Made by a program: the position numbers and the translations under genes. This document shows, in pieces, positions 1-6,547 of a stretch of 6,620 nucleotides of DNA (position 1 is the first letter of the stretch; each line of letters opens with the position of its first letter). The notes beneath the pieces were generated by a model. It was not told where the DNA came from and did not search any database. It saw only the letters and a list, made by a program, of their open reading frames with translations. This stretch comes from JAGLSB01 sp023135955 (GTDB lineage: Bacteria; Bacteroidota; Bacteroidia; Bacteroidales; GCA-2748055), in contig DAOVIO010000200.1 in assembly GCA_030673645.1 (NCBI GenBank), positions 1 to 6,620 on the forward strand, read 5' to 3'.

Positions 1-93
1 ACAACTCAGCTTTCACCAAATAATACTATTTTTGTTATAAAGAAAATAAAATTCTTTCGTTTGTGGAAGAGTAAAGAATATTTTATTAGATAA
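1..93 (+). CDS. Possible C-terminal tail of an upstream gene (partial)
   Basis: Reading from the first base, the frame stays open for 30 codons and stops at TAA 91-93. The tail is strongly basic and aromatic, with the residues IKFFRLWKSKEYF near its end. It has no start in the window and I do not recognise it. An open stretch this short is not rare by chance in AT-rich DNA. It also overlaps a candidate relA promoter, which argues mildly against it. Low confidence. Confidence 0.2.
   Translation, partial: TTQLSPNNTIFVIKKIKFFRLWKSKEYFIR
31..63 (+). promoter_or_regulatory. Candidate Bacteroidota-type promoter for relA
   Basis: TTTG at 31-34 and TTCGTTTG at 56-63 are separated by 21 bases. The second matches the Bacteroidota -7 element TAnnTTTG at five of its six defined positions, and the spacing is within the known 17-23 range. 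Transcription would start near 70 and leave a leader of about 50 nt before the ATG at 121. A second perfect TAnnTTTG (TATTTTTG, 27-34) lies upstream but has no -33 partner inside the window. Inferred from motif match only. Confidence 0.35.
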
Positions 94-120
94 ATTTTTT
101 TCAAGAATATTCAATTCTTA

Positions 121-2316
121 ATGACTGATCAGAAAAATACAATCGATACTCAGATAATTAAGCTATACAGAAAGATCCTGAAGAATTGTAAGCTTAGTTC
201 TGCGGAGGCAGATTTAGTAAATTTAAAGCTTGCTTTTGATTATGCTAATGATAATTGTAATTCAATTCCCAGGCTCATCGATAAGCCTCAAATAATTAAA
301 ATTCTTGAAACAGCTGAAATTATTTCTGGCCAATTTAGTCTGGGAACAACTAGTATCATTGCGTCGCTATTGTATGAGTTTCTGGCAGCGGGTATTATTT
401 CGAAAGTAGAAATCAGCAAAAAGTTTGGGCCCAAAATTTCAGACATTTGTGAAGGCCTTTCAAAAATTTCATCTATTAAATCTGAAAAATCTTCCTCACA
501 AGGCGAAAATCTGAGGGACCTGATATTAACACTTGCCCGAGATGTAAGGGTGATTATTGTCAAACTTGCGGAAAGGCTGTATTTATTAAGAAATCTTGGA
601 CATTTCAGTAAAGAGGATCAAATTCGCATTGCTTCGGAAGCCCGCTATATATACTCGCCACTTGCTCACAAAATGGGCTTATACAACGTAATGTCGGAGA
701 TGGAAGACTTGTGTATGAAATATCTTGAGTCTGACTCCTATCGAGAAATAGGAATGAAACTTCATAATACCAGAGCTGCCAGAAACAAGTTTATAAAAGA
801 CTTTATTAAACCTCTTGACATAGAATTAGCCAATTCCGGACTTAAAGCTGATGTAAAGGGAAGGCCAAAGGTAATCTCTTCTATTTGGAAAAAAATGAGA
901 AAGCAAAAGGTTGAATTTGAAGAAGTTTACGACAAATTTGCTATTAGGATTATCCTTGATTCCAAAGCAAAAAATGAGAAATCTGATTGCTGGCGTGCAT
1001 ACTCAATTGTAACAGATCATTATAAGCCAAATCCCGATCGTTTGCGTGACTGGATATCTGTTCCCAAATCGAATGGCTATGAATCCTTGCACACAACTGT
1101 AATGGTTCCTGGAGGTAACTGGGTGGAAGTGCAGATAAGGTCAAAGCAAATGGATGAAATTGCAGAAAGAGGTTTGGCTGCACACTGGAAATACAAAGGA
1201 CTTAAAGAAGAAGCAGTTGTTGATGAATGGCTGGCAAAAGTAAGAGAAATGCTCGATAATCCTGAGGCTGATGCTCTTCATGTAATAGATGATATGCGCC
1301 TTTCACTTGAAAACAAAGAAATTTTTGTTTTCACACCTATGGGAGATCTGAAAAAATTTCCTGAAGGAGCTTCTATACTTGATTTTGCATTCGATATACA
1401 CACCGATGTAGGAGCTAGTTGCGTTGGAGCAAAAATAAACGGGATAAATAAACCAATTCGTTACCAGCTTCAAAATGGTGATAAGATTGAGATATTAAGG
1501 TCTAAAAATCAAAAGATTAATGTTGACTGGCTGAATAATGTAGTAAGCTCAAAAGCCAAATCAAAAATAAAACTAGCACTAAAAGAGGAAAAACTTAAAG
1601 AAGTAGAAAATGGTAAAGAAATACTAAAGAGAAGATTTAAAAACTGGAAGCTTGAATTTGGTGATCCTTTGATACGAAAACTTATTCGACATTATAAATA
1701 TAATGATGCCATAGATCTTTATTATAATATAGCAACAGAAAAAATAGATTTACTGGAAATCAAAAATTTCCTGACAAGCGATCAGGAAGTGACAGAGGGG
1801 AAGACTATTCCGGTTTTGGAAGAGGATTTAGATAAAATTATACAAGCTGATAAACCCGACACTTCAGATTTTCTTGTCATTGATCAGAATTTATCCGGAG
1901 TCGATTACCGTTTGGCAAAATGCTGTAATCCTATTTTTGGGGACAAGGTTTTTGGTTTTGTAACTATTAACACCGGAATTACAATTCATAGGATTAATTG
2001 CCCTAATGCTCAGGAACTTATATCTAGATATGGTTATAGAATTGTTGCTGCAAAATGGAAAGAATCGGATCAAGACAGACATTTTCTCGCAACATTAAGG
2101 ATTACAGGAATAGATGATATTTCAATGGTGAGTAATATCTCAGAGGTAATTTCAAAAGATTTAAAAGTAAACATGAGATCATTCTCCATGGAATCCAGCG
2201 ACGGATTATTTGAAGGTACCATACATATTTTCGTCAGAGACACTACACACCTGGATGTATTACAGCGGAAACTTCTGAAGGTTAAGGGAGTGATGTCAAT
2301 TAAAAGACTAAGCTAA
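121..2316 (+). CDS. relA: Long RelA/SpoT-family (p)ppGpp synthetase with a degenerate hydrolase domain
   Basis: This 731-residue protein should make (p)ppGpp from ATP and GTP/GDP in the stringent response, acting in the cytoplasm on the ribosome. Domain order is complete for a long RSH: degenerate HD hydrolase (about 30-200), synthetase (about 240-360), TGS (400-461), helical linker, zinc-finger/conserved-cysteine domain (about 590-640; Cys601, Cys602, His623, Cys627) and C-terminal ACT (about 655-731). The synthetase keeps GRPK (247-250), YD (270-271), NGYESLHTTV (318-327) and EVQIR (336-340). TGS keeps IHT (His427), the tRNA-CCA contact in E. coli RelA. The HD motif HDxxED is replaced by Tyr85, Glu86, Ala89 and Ala90, and no histidine occurs before residue 161, so hydrolysis of (p)ppGpp is not expected. 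The ATG at 121 has no Shine-Dalgarno, as is usual in this phylum. Its 3' end converges with the dehydrogenase gene. Confidence 0.95.
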   Translation: MTDQKNTIDTQIIKLYRKILKNCKLSSAEADLVNLKLAFDYANDNCNSIPRLIDKPQIIKILETAEIISGQFSLGTTSIIASLLYEFLAAGIISKVEISKKFGPKISDICEGLSKISSIKSEKSSSQGENLRDLILTLARDVRVIIVKLAERLYLLRNLGHFSKEDQIRIASEARYIYSPLAHKMGLYNVMSEMEDLCMKYLESDSYREIGMKLHNTRAARNKFIKDFIKPLDIELANSGLKADVKGRPKVISSIWKKMRKQKVEFEEVYDKFAIRIILDSKAKNEKSDCWRAYSIVTDHYKPNPDRLRDWISVPKSNGYESLHTTVMVPGGNWVEVQIRSKQMDEIAERGLAAHWKYKGLKEEAVVDEWLAKVREMLDNPEADALHVIDDMRLSLENKEIFVFTPMGDLKKFPEGASILDFAFDIHTDVGASCVGAKINGINKPIRYQLQNGDKIEILRSKNQKINVDWLNNVVSSKAKSKIKLALKEEKLKEVENGKEILKRRFKNWKLEFGDPLIRKLIRHYKYNDAIDLYYNIATEKIDLLEIKNFLTSDQEVTEGKTIPVLEEDLDKIIQADKPDTSDFLVIDQNLSGVDYRLAKCCNPIFGDKVFGFVTINTGITIHRINCPNAQELISRYGYRIVAAKWKESDQDRHFLATLRITGIDDISMVSNISEVISKDLKVNMRSFSMESSDGLFEGTIHIFVRDTTHLDVLQRKLLKVKGVMSIKRLS

Positions 2317-2327
2317 ACCTTATTTCC

Positions 2328-3365
2328 TCATTCAAAATCAATCATTGCTTTCATAACACCATCCTTGTAATCTGTCACAAGATCGAAAGCAGCTTTAGTA
2401 TCGGAGAATTTAAAACGATGTGTAGGCATCAGACTTACATCGATACGTCCGTCCAGCATCATCTCCAGAGAAGGCTCTACGCAATCAACTTGTCTCCTGA
2501 CATTGATAATGCTTAATTCCTTCCGTCTTAGATGATCAACAGAAAAAGACCAGTGATCGAATTCAGGAATACCAATTATCATCAACTTCCCACCGGGTTT
2601 TAATAAATCTACGGCATTATCCATCGCATCCTGCTTTCCACAGCATTCAAAAATAACATCCAGCATTTTAGGCTCTTTGTTGATAATTGAAGAAACGATA
2701 TCTTCCTTATCCGGATTCCCAGCAAAAGAGGCACTAAGCTTTAATGCAATTTGATTTCTTTCTTCAATCTTATCTGTTACATAAATTTTCTTAGCGCCCT
2801 GAGTCATTGCCGCAAGCATAACACTCATCCCAATAGGTCCAAAACCAAGAATCCCTATACTTTTTCCTTCCATTGAACCAGCTTGTTTCACTGCATAAAC
2901 ACCTATAGCAAGAGGTTCTGAAATGGCAGCCTGGTCGTAACTAAGACCATCAGATATGGCTATGCAAGATGATTCCGGCATTACAATATATTCGCTTAAA
3001 CAACCATCTGCCTGTCCTGGACAACCTAAAAAATTAAGCTTACGGCATGTGTGATAACGTCCTTCCAGACACTGATCGCACTCGAAACAATGCATTGCTG
3101 GCTCAATAGCAATTCTATCACCCGGTTTCACACTATTAACAGCAGATCCAACTTTTTCTACCTCACCGGCACCCTCGTGTCCGACAGGAAAAGGATATTG
3201 CACTATCTGATCACCAATTTTGCCCGTAGTATAATATTGTACATCTGACCCACAAACTCCTACCCTCTTCATTTTTATTAAAACGTCAGTATCATTTACC
3301 ACCATTGGAGTTGGAATCTCCTGCATCTCCATTTGTCTGATTCCTGTTAACATTATTGCTTTCAT
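2328..3365 (-). CDS. Zinc-dependent medium-chain dehydrogenase, sorbitol/polyol dehydrogenase-like
   Basis: This is a 345-residue cytoplasmic NAD(P)-dependent medium-chain alcohol dehydrogenase, probably oxidising a polyol or sugar-acid hydroxyl to a ketone. Numbered from the chosen start, catalytic zinc ligands are Cys38 (GVCGSD), His63 and Glu64 (GHEGAG), and Glu150 (SEPLAIGVYA). Cys93, Cys96, Cys99 and Cys107 form the structural zinc site. The Rossmann loop is GFGPIG (174-179), and the acidic Asp198 at the end of the next strand favours NAD over NADP. GVCGSDVQYYTTGKIGD closely resembles the sorbitol/xylitol dehydrogenase signature; L-threonine or galactitol-type dehydrogenases are alternatives. 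Two in-frame ATGs lie at 3371 and 3365. An AAAAGG sequence sits 3 nt before the first and 9 nt before the second, so I chose the second, which also gives the family-typical start MKAIML. It is divergent from the transaldolase operon. Confidence 0.93.
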   Translation of the reverse strand: MKAIMLTGIRQMEMQEIPTPMVVNDTDVLIKMKRVGVCGSDVQYYTTGKIGDQIVQYPFPVGHEGAGEVEKVGSAVNSVKPGDRIAIEPAMHCFECDQCLEGRYHTCRKLNFLGCPGQADGCLSEYIVMPESSCIAISDGLSYDQAAISEPLAIGVYAVKQAGSMEGKSIGILGFGPIGMSVMLAAMTQGAKKIYVTDKIEERNQIALKLSASFAGNPDKEDIVSSIINKEPKMLDVIFECCGKQDAMDNAVDLLKPGGKLMIIGIPEFDHWSFSVDHLRRKELSIINVRRQVDCVEPSLEMMLDGRIDVSLMPTHRFKFSDTKAAFDLVTDYKDGVMKAMIDFE

Positions 3366-3374
3366 AACCATTAG

Positions 3375-3380
3375 CCTTTT
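3375..3380 (-). promoter_or_regulatory. Shine-Dalgarno-like AAAAGG deciding the dehydrogenase start
   Basis: Read on the minus strand, AAAAGG lies 9 nt upstream of the ATG at 3365 and only 3 nt upstream of the ATG at 3371. The longer spacing is the workable one, so it supports the inner start. Clear Shine-Dalgarno sequences are otherwise absent from this window. Confidence 0.4.
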
Positions 3381-3415
3381 AAGAATGCTAAAGATAACAG
3401 AATGGATGGAATTTA

Positions 3416-3449
3416 TTTGAAGCAGTTAGTAATATTATACCTAAATTTG
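3416..3449 (+). promoter_or_regulatory. Bacteroidota-type promoter of the transaldolase operon
   Basis: TTTG (3416-3419) is followed after 22 bases by TAAATTTG (3442-3449), a perfect match to the Bacteroidota primary-sigma -7 element TAnnTTTG with an accepted -33 spacing. Transcription should begin near 3455, giving a leader of roughly 25 nt to the ATG at 3481. It lies in the 115-bp divergent region shared with the dehydrogenase gene, for which no comparable minus-strand element is visible. Confidence 0.6.
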
Positions 3450-3480
3450 TGTTTTTTGAAAGTATCAATTAAAATTGAAT

Positions 3481-4434
3481 ATGAATTATCTCGAGCAATT
3501 AAAACTATATACAAAGGTAGTGGCTGACACGGGCGATTTCGAAAGCATTAAACAGTTTAAACCGATTGATGCTACAACAAATCCATCCTTAATATACGCA
3601 GCAGCTCAACAGGAACAATATCAACATTTAGTTCATGATGCCATTAAAAAAGGAAATGGAAAAGGAAATACTGAAGATAAACTTGATGAAATTGCAGACA
3701 ATTTAGCTGTTAATTTTGGATCTGAAATTCTTAAAATAGTTCCCAGACGTGTTTCAACTGAAGTCAATGCCAGATTATCCTTTGATATTGAGGCTTCACT
3801 GCATAAAGCAAGGAAGTTAATAAAGATGTATGAAGAAAAAGGGATCGCAAAGGAAAAAATTCTGATCAAACTTGCTAGTACATGGGAAGGTATAAAAGCT
3901 GCTGAAGTGCTTGAAAAAGAAGGAATACATACAAATCTTACACTTTTATTCAGTCGGGCTCAGGCAATAGCTTGTGCAGAAGCAGGAGTGAAATTAATTA
4001 GTCCTTTTGTTGGAAGAATTTACGACTGGTATAAAAATGTCAAAGGAGTAAGTCATATTCCAGGTGCAGATGATCCTGGAGTCCATTCAGTACAATATAT
4101 TTATTCATATTATAAAAAATTTGGATATGAAACAGAAGTAATGGGTGCAAGTTTCCGAAATATTGAAGAAATTACCGAACTTGCAGGATGCGATTTACTT
4201 ACAATTTCCCCTGCTCTTTTATCGGAACTTGAAAACATGGAAGGTAAACTGAACCGTAAACTATTACCAGAACTTGCCAAACAAATGACTTTTGAACAAA
4301 TTCACCTCGATGAAAAAACTTTCAGGTGGATGCATAATGAGGATGCCATGGCAATTGAAAAGCTATCGGATGGCATACGAAGGTTTAATGCAGATATGAA
4401 TAAACTCAAAAAACTGATCTCAGAATTGATTTAA
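3481..4434 (+). CDS. tal: Transaldolase (TalB type)
   Basis: This enzyme transfers a dihydroxyacetone unit between sedoheptulose-7-phosphate and glyceraldehyde-3-phosphate, giving erythrose-4-phosphate and fructose-6-phosphate in the non-oxidative pentose phosphate pathway. At 317 residues it equals E. coli TalB in length and aligns nearly end to end. The Schiff-base lysine is Lys130 in LIKLASTWEG. Other active-site residues are kept: Asp16 (VADTGD), Asn34 (TTNPS), Glu94 (STEVNARLS), Thr154, Phe176 and Arg179 (SPFVGR), Ser224 and Arg226 (GASFRN). Phe176 matches TalB Phe178, where tyrosine favours fructose-6-phosphate aldolase activity, so true transaldolase is expected. Arg159 replaces a phenylalanine common in the LLFSFAQ stretch. 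A TTG at 3475 could extend it by two residues, but the ATG at 3481 fits the family start. It is first in a four-gene operon. Confidence 0.97.
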   Translation: MNYLEQLKLYTKVVADTGDFESIKQFKPIDATTNPSLIYAAAQQEQYQHLVHDAIKKGNGKGNTEDKLDEIADNLAVNFGSEILKIVPRRVSTEVNARLSFDIEASLHKARKLIKMYEEKGIAKEKILIKLASTWEGIKAAEVLEKEGIHTNLTLLFSRAQAIACAEAGVKLISPFVGRIYDWYKNVKGVSHIPGADDPGVHSVQYIYSYYKKFGYETEVMGASFRNIEEITELAGCDLLTISPALLSELENMEGKLNRKLLPELAKQMTFEQIHLDEKTFRWMHNEDAMAIEKLSDGIRRFNADMNKLKKLISELI

Positions 4435-4444
4435 ATTTTTTATT

Positions 4445-5059
4445 ATGCAAGATGAAATAAAAATCATACTCAAACAAGAAGCTGCTGCCATTTCAAATAT
4501 TCCTTTAAACGGTGGATTTGAAGACGCAGTGAATTTAATATACAATTCTGTACACGTAAAGGGAGGCAGATTAATTGCCAGTGGGATGGGTAAAGCGGGA
4601 CAAATTGGCGCCAATATTGCAACTACATTAAGTTCAACAGGTACTCCTTCAACCTTCATGCATCCCTCAGAAGCTCAACATGGTGATCTGGGTATGTTGA
4701 AGCAGAATGATGTACTACTGGTAATTTCCAATTCGGGTAAAACAAGAGAAATCATTGAACTAATACATCTGTCTCACAAGCTACATTCACAAATCCCTGT
4801 AGTACTTATTACCGGGAATAAAGATTCTGAATTGGTTGATTTATGCAATGCTGTAATTTTCACAGGAAATCCACCGGAAGTTTGCACTCTTGGGCTTACT
4901 CCTACAACGTCTACAACAACAATGACAGTAATAGGTGATATAATTGTAGTTCTTCTCATGAAAAAAATAAAATTTAGTACTGCTGATTATGCTAAAAGGC
5001 ATCATGGTGGTTATCTTGGAATTAAATCAAGAATAAAAGCAAAAAGAGATGAAAATTAA
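4445..5059 (+). CDS. kdsD: SIS-domain sugar-phosphate isomerase, CBS-less KdsD/GutQ-type arabinose-5-phosphate isomerase
   Basis: This 204-residue cytoplasmic SIS-domain protein probably interconverts ribulose-5-phosphate and arabinose-5-phosphate, the first step toward Kdo for lipopolysaccharide. SGMGKAGQIG holds Lys50, HGD has His79, SNSGKTRE ends in Glu102, PPEVC holds Glu145, and HHGG holds His186. Lys50, Glu102, Glu145 and His186 line up with the catalytic Lys59, Glu111, Glu152 and His193 of E. coli KdsD. LGLTPTTSTTT matches the family LGLAPTSSTT. The chain ends about 14 residues after GGYLG, so the tandem CBS domains of the roughly 328-residue E. coli enzyme are absent. Single-domain enzymes of this kind are known from Bacteroides. 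In the usual SHPGG motif, His-Pro reads His-His here. It starts 10 nt after the transaldolase stop. A different phosphosugar isomerase activity is possible. Confidence 0.9.
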   Translation: MQDEIKIILKQEAAAISNIPLNGGFEDAVNLIYNSVHVKGGRLIASGMGKAGQIGANIATTLSSTGTPSTFMHPSEAQHGDLGMLKQNDVLLVISNSGKTREIIELIHLSHKLHSQIPVVLITGNKDSELVDLCNAVIFTGNPPEVCTLGLTPTTSTTTMTVIGDIIVVLLMKKIKFSTADYAKRHHGGYLGIKSRIKAKRDEN

Positions 5060-5591
5060 TATTGAAGAATCGGCCGTCTTAATCATTGATATTCAGGAAA
5101 AACTATTCCCGCATATTAATGATCATAATCAACTTGCCAGAAATACAGAGATATTGATAAAGGGCTTGAAGAGTCTTGAGCTACCCTTTCTCATAACCGA
5201 ACAGTATGTTAAGGGATTGGGCTCTACCATTCCTGTACTATCAAATGTGTTGCAAGAATATAGCGCTATTGAAAAAATGAGCTTCTCCTGTTGTGATGAA
5301 CTTTCCTTCGGTAAAGAACTTGAAAAACTAAACAAAAAGTTTATTATAATTGCAGGTATTGAAGCACATGTTTGTGTTCTGCAAACTGCTATCGATTTGA
5401 TGGAAAAAGGATATCAGGCTGTAGTCATTGAAGATTGTGTTTCATCGAGATCTGAAAATGATAAGAATATTGCCATTCAAAGAATGAGACAAGAAGGTGT
5501 GATTATTAGCACTTACGAATCGATTTTATTTGAATTAACAAGGTTAAGCGGAACAGATAAATTTAAAGCAATTTCAAAACTTGTAAAGTAA
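5049..5591 (+). CDS. Isochorismatase-fold cysteine hydrolase, ISOC1/ISOC2-like
   Basis: This 180-residue cytoplasmic hydrolase belongs to the isochorismatase superfamily, with a Cys-Asp-Lys triad: Asp14 (LIIDIQEKL), Lys76 (EKMSFSC) and Cys109 (GIEAHVCVLQTA). The preceding EAH is the family cis-peptide site. TEQYVKGLGST (50-60) and the SSRS stretch (132-135) resemble the eukaryotic ISOC1/ISOC2 branch and bacterial YcaC-related proteins rather than true isochorismatases or nicotinamidases. The substrate is unknown. The ATG lies inside the last codons of the isomerase gene, with an 11-bp overlap in another frame, so the two are likely translationally coupled. The kinase gene follows after 8 nt. 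No enterobactin or NAD genes are nearby, so a role in the sugar-phosphate operon, perhaps clearing a by-product, is only inferred. Confidence 0.9.
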   Translation: MKINIEESAVLIIDIQEKLFPHINDHNQLARNTEILIKGLKSLELPFLITEQYVKGLGSTIPVLSNVLQEYSAIEKMSFSCCDELSFGKELEKLNKKFIIIAGIEAHVCVLQTAIDLMEKGYQAVVIEDCVSSRSENDKNIAIQRMRQEGVIISTYESILFELTRLSGTDKFKAISKLVK

Positions 5592-5599
5592 ATTAAAGC

Positions 5600-6523
5600 A
5601 TGACTAAGGTATATGGAATAGGAGAAACGGTACTGGATATTATTTTTAAAGATGGTAAACCAGAAACGGCAACACCAGGGGGATCGGTATTAAATTCCTT
5701 GGTAAGTCTTGGACGACTTGGAGCAGGAGTGTCGTTTATTTCAGATTATGGGATTGATGACGTAGGGAATTTGATTGATAAATTTCTAAATGATAATCAA
5801 GTAGATACAGATAAAGTCGTAAGATTAAAAGATCACAAATCGGCACTGGCAATGGCTTTCCTGGATGATAATAATGAAGCTAATTATACTTTTTATAAAG
5901 ACTATCCAGAGGAGAGATTATCAGAAACAAAAATTGATTTTACTGATGAAGATATCCTCTTATTTGGTAGTATTTTTTCAATTTCAAAAAGTTCGAGGAA
6001 GATATTGAGAAAATTATTATCTAAGGCTAATGATGCACGAACTACAGTAATTTACGATCCTAATTTCCGCAAACCACATATAAAGGATCTACCAGAATTA
6101 CTTCCATTCATTAAGGAAAACATAAGCTTTGCCGATATTGTAAGAGGATCGGATGAAGACTTTTACACAATATTTGGAGCAAATTCTGCTGAACAAGCAT
6201 ATCAATTTATTTTGGAGAATGGCTGCTCCAATCTTATTTATACTGCCAATAAAAACCAGGTAGTAATTCTTGCCCCTAACATAAATATCTGGCTGGATGT
6301 TGAACCAATTAATCCCGTAAGTACTATTGGTGCCGGGGATAATTTTAATGCAGGTCTTATTTGGACAATGGTGAGAGAAGAAATATTTAAAAGCGATCTA
6401 GAACAATTACCAGCAAGCATCTGGCAAAAAATGGGTGAAGCAGGTATGGCGTTTTCAGCAGATGTTTGCATGAGCAAAGAAAATTATATCTCAGTAGAAT
6501 TTGCAGTGGATGTTTTATCGTAG
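5600..6523 (+). CDS. PfkB-family carbohydrate kinase (fructokinase-like)
   Basis: This 307-residue ribokinase-fold enzyme transfers the ATP gamma-phosphate to a sugar, probably in the cytoplasm. The N-terminal sugar-binding motif is GGSVLN (27-32) followed by LGRLGAGVSFIS and GIDDVG. DPNFR (153-157) is typical of fructokinase and 2-keto-3-deoxygluconate kinase relatives. The C-terminal signature STIGAGDNFNAGLI (241-254) fits the PfkB family pattern, with Asp247 as catalytic base and GAG as the anion hole. It starts 8 nt after the hydrolase stop and is last in the operon. RGSDEDF (182-188) and VSTIGAGDNFNAG resemble, from memory, a conserved Bacteroidales kinase group annotated only as carbohydrate kinase. 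Fructose is the best guess because sorbitol-type oxidation upstream would produce it, but the substrate cannot be set from sequence alone. The stop TAG lies inside the downstream palindrome. Confidence 0.93.
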   Translation: MTKVYGIGETVLDIIFKDGKPETATPGGSVLNSLVSLGRLGAGVSFISDYGIDDVGNLIDKFLNDNQVDTDKVVRLKDHKSALAMAFLDDNNEANYTFYKDYPEERLSETKIDFTDEDILLFGSIFSISKSSRKILRKLLSKANDARTTVIYDPNFRKPHIKDLPELLPFIKENISFADIVRGSDEDFYTIFGANSAEQAYQFILENGCSNLIYTANKNQVVILAPNINIWLDVEPINPVSTIGAGDNFNAGLIWTMVREEIFKSDLEQLPASIWQKMGEAGMAFSADVCMSKENYISVEFAVDVLS

Positions 6524-6547
6524 AGACGAGGCACGCCTCCTCTGTAC
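6520..6547. repeat. GC-rich imperfect palindrome, REP-like element or bidirectional terminator
   Basis: Arms 6520-6532 (GTAGAGACGAGGC) and 6535-6547 (GCCTCCTCTGTAC) pair at 11 of 13 positions around a two-base centre (AC). It is much richer in GC than its surroundings and contains the kinase stop codon in its left arm and the stop codon of the converging gene at its right edge. There is no T-run after it on the plus strand. Palindromes beginning GTAGAGACG are, from memory, dispersed in several Bacteroidota genomes, so this may be a decayed copy. Confidence 0.6.

Noticed and set aside
950..1183. Antisense open frame inside relA
   Set aside because: It lies opposite the strongly conserved synthetase domain, and its product matches nothing I recognise. 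The same holds for the other antisense frames in the window.
2317..2327. Terminator between the converging relA and dehydrogenase genes
   Set aside because: The gap is 11 bases with no inverted repeat I could find in it or its edges.
3389..3396. Minus-strand TATCTTTA as a -7 element for the dehydrogenase gene
   Set aside because: It matches TAnnTTTG at five of six positions but has no TTG or TTTG 17-23 bases upstream, and it would leave almost no leader.
3427..3441. TATAAT on the minus strand as a sigma-70 -10 box
   Set aside because: The Bacteroidota primary sigma factor does not use this box as its main signal, and the region is AT-rich enough for chance matches.
3475..3480. TTG at 3475 as transaldolase start
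   Set aside because: It adds only Met-Asn before the ATG at 3481. The ATG gives the same length as TalB (317 residues) and is the more usual codon.
4897..4935. Threonine-rich ACA/ACT run in the isomerase gene as a short repeat
   Set aside because: It encodes the conserved TPTTSTTT substrate-loop motif of the KdsD family, so codon choice explains it.
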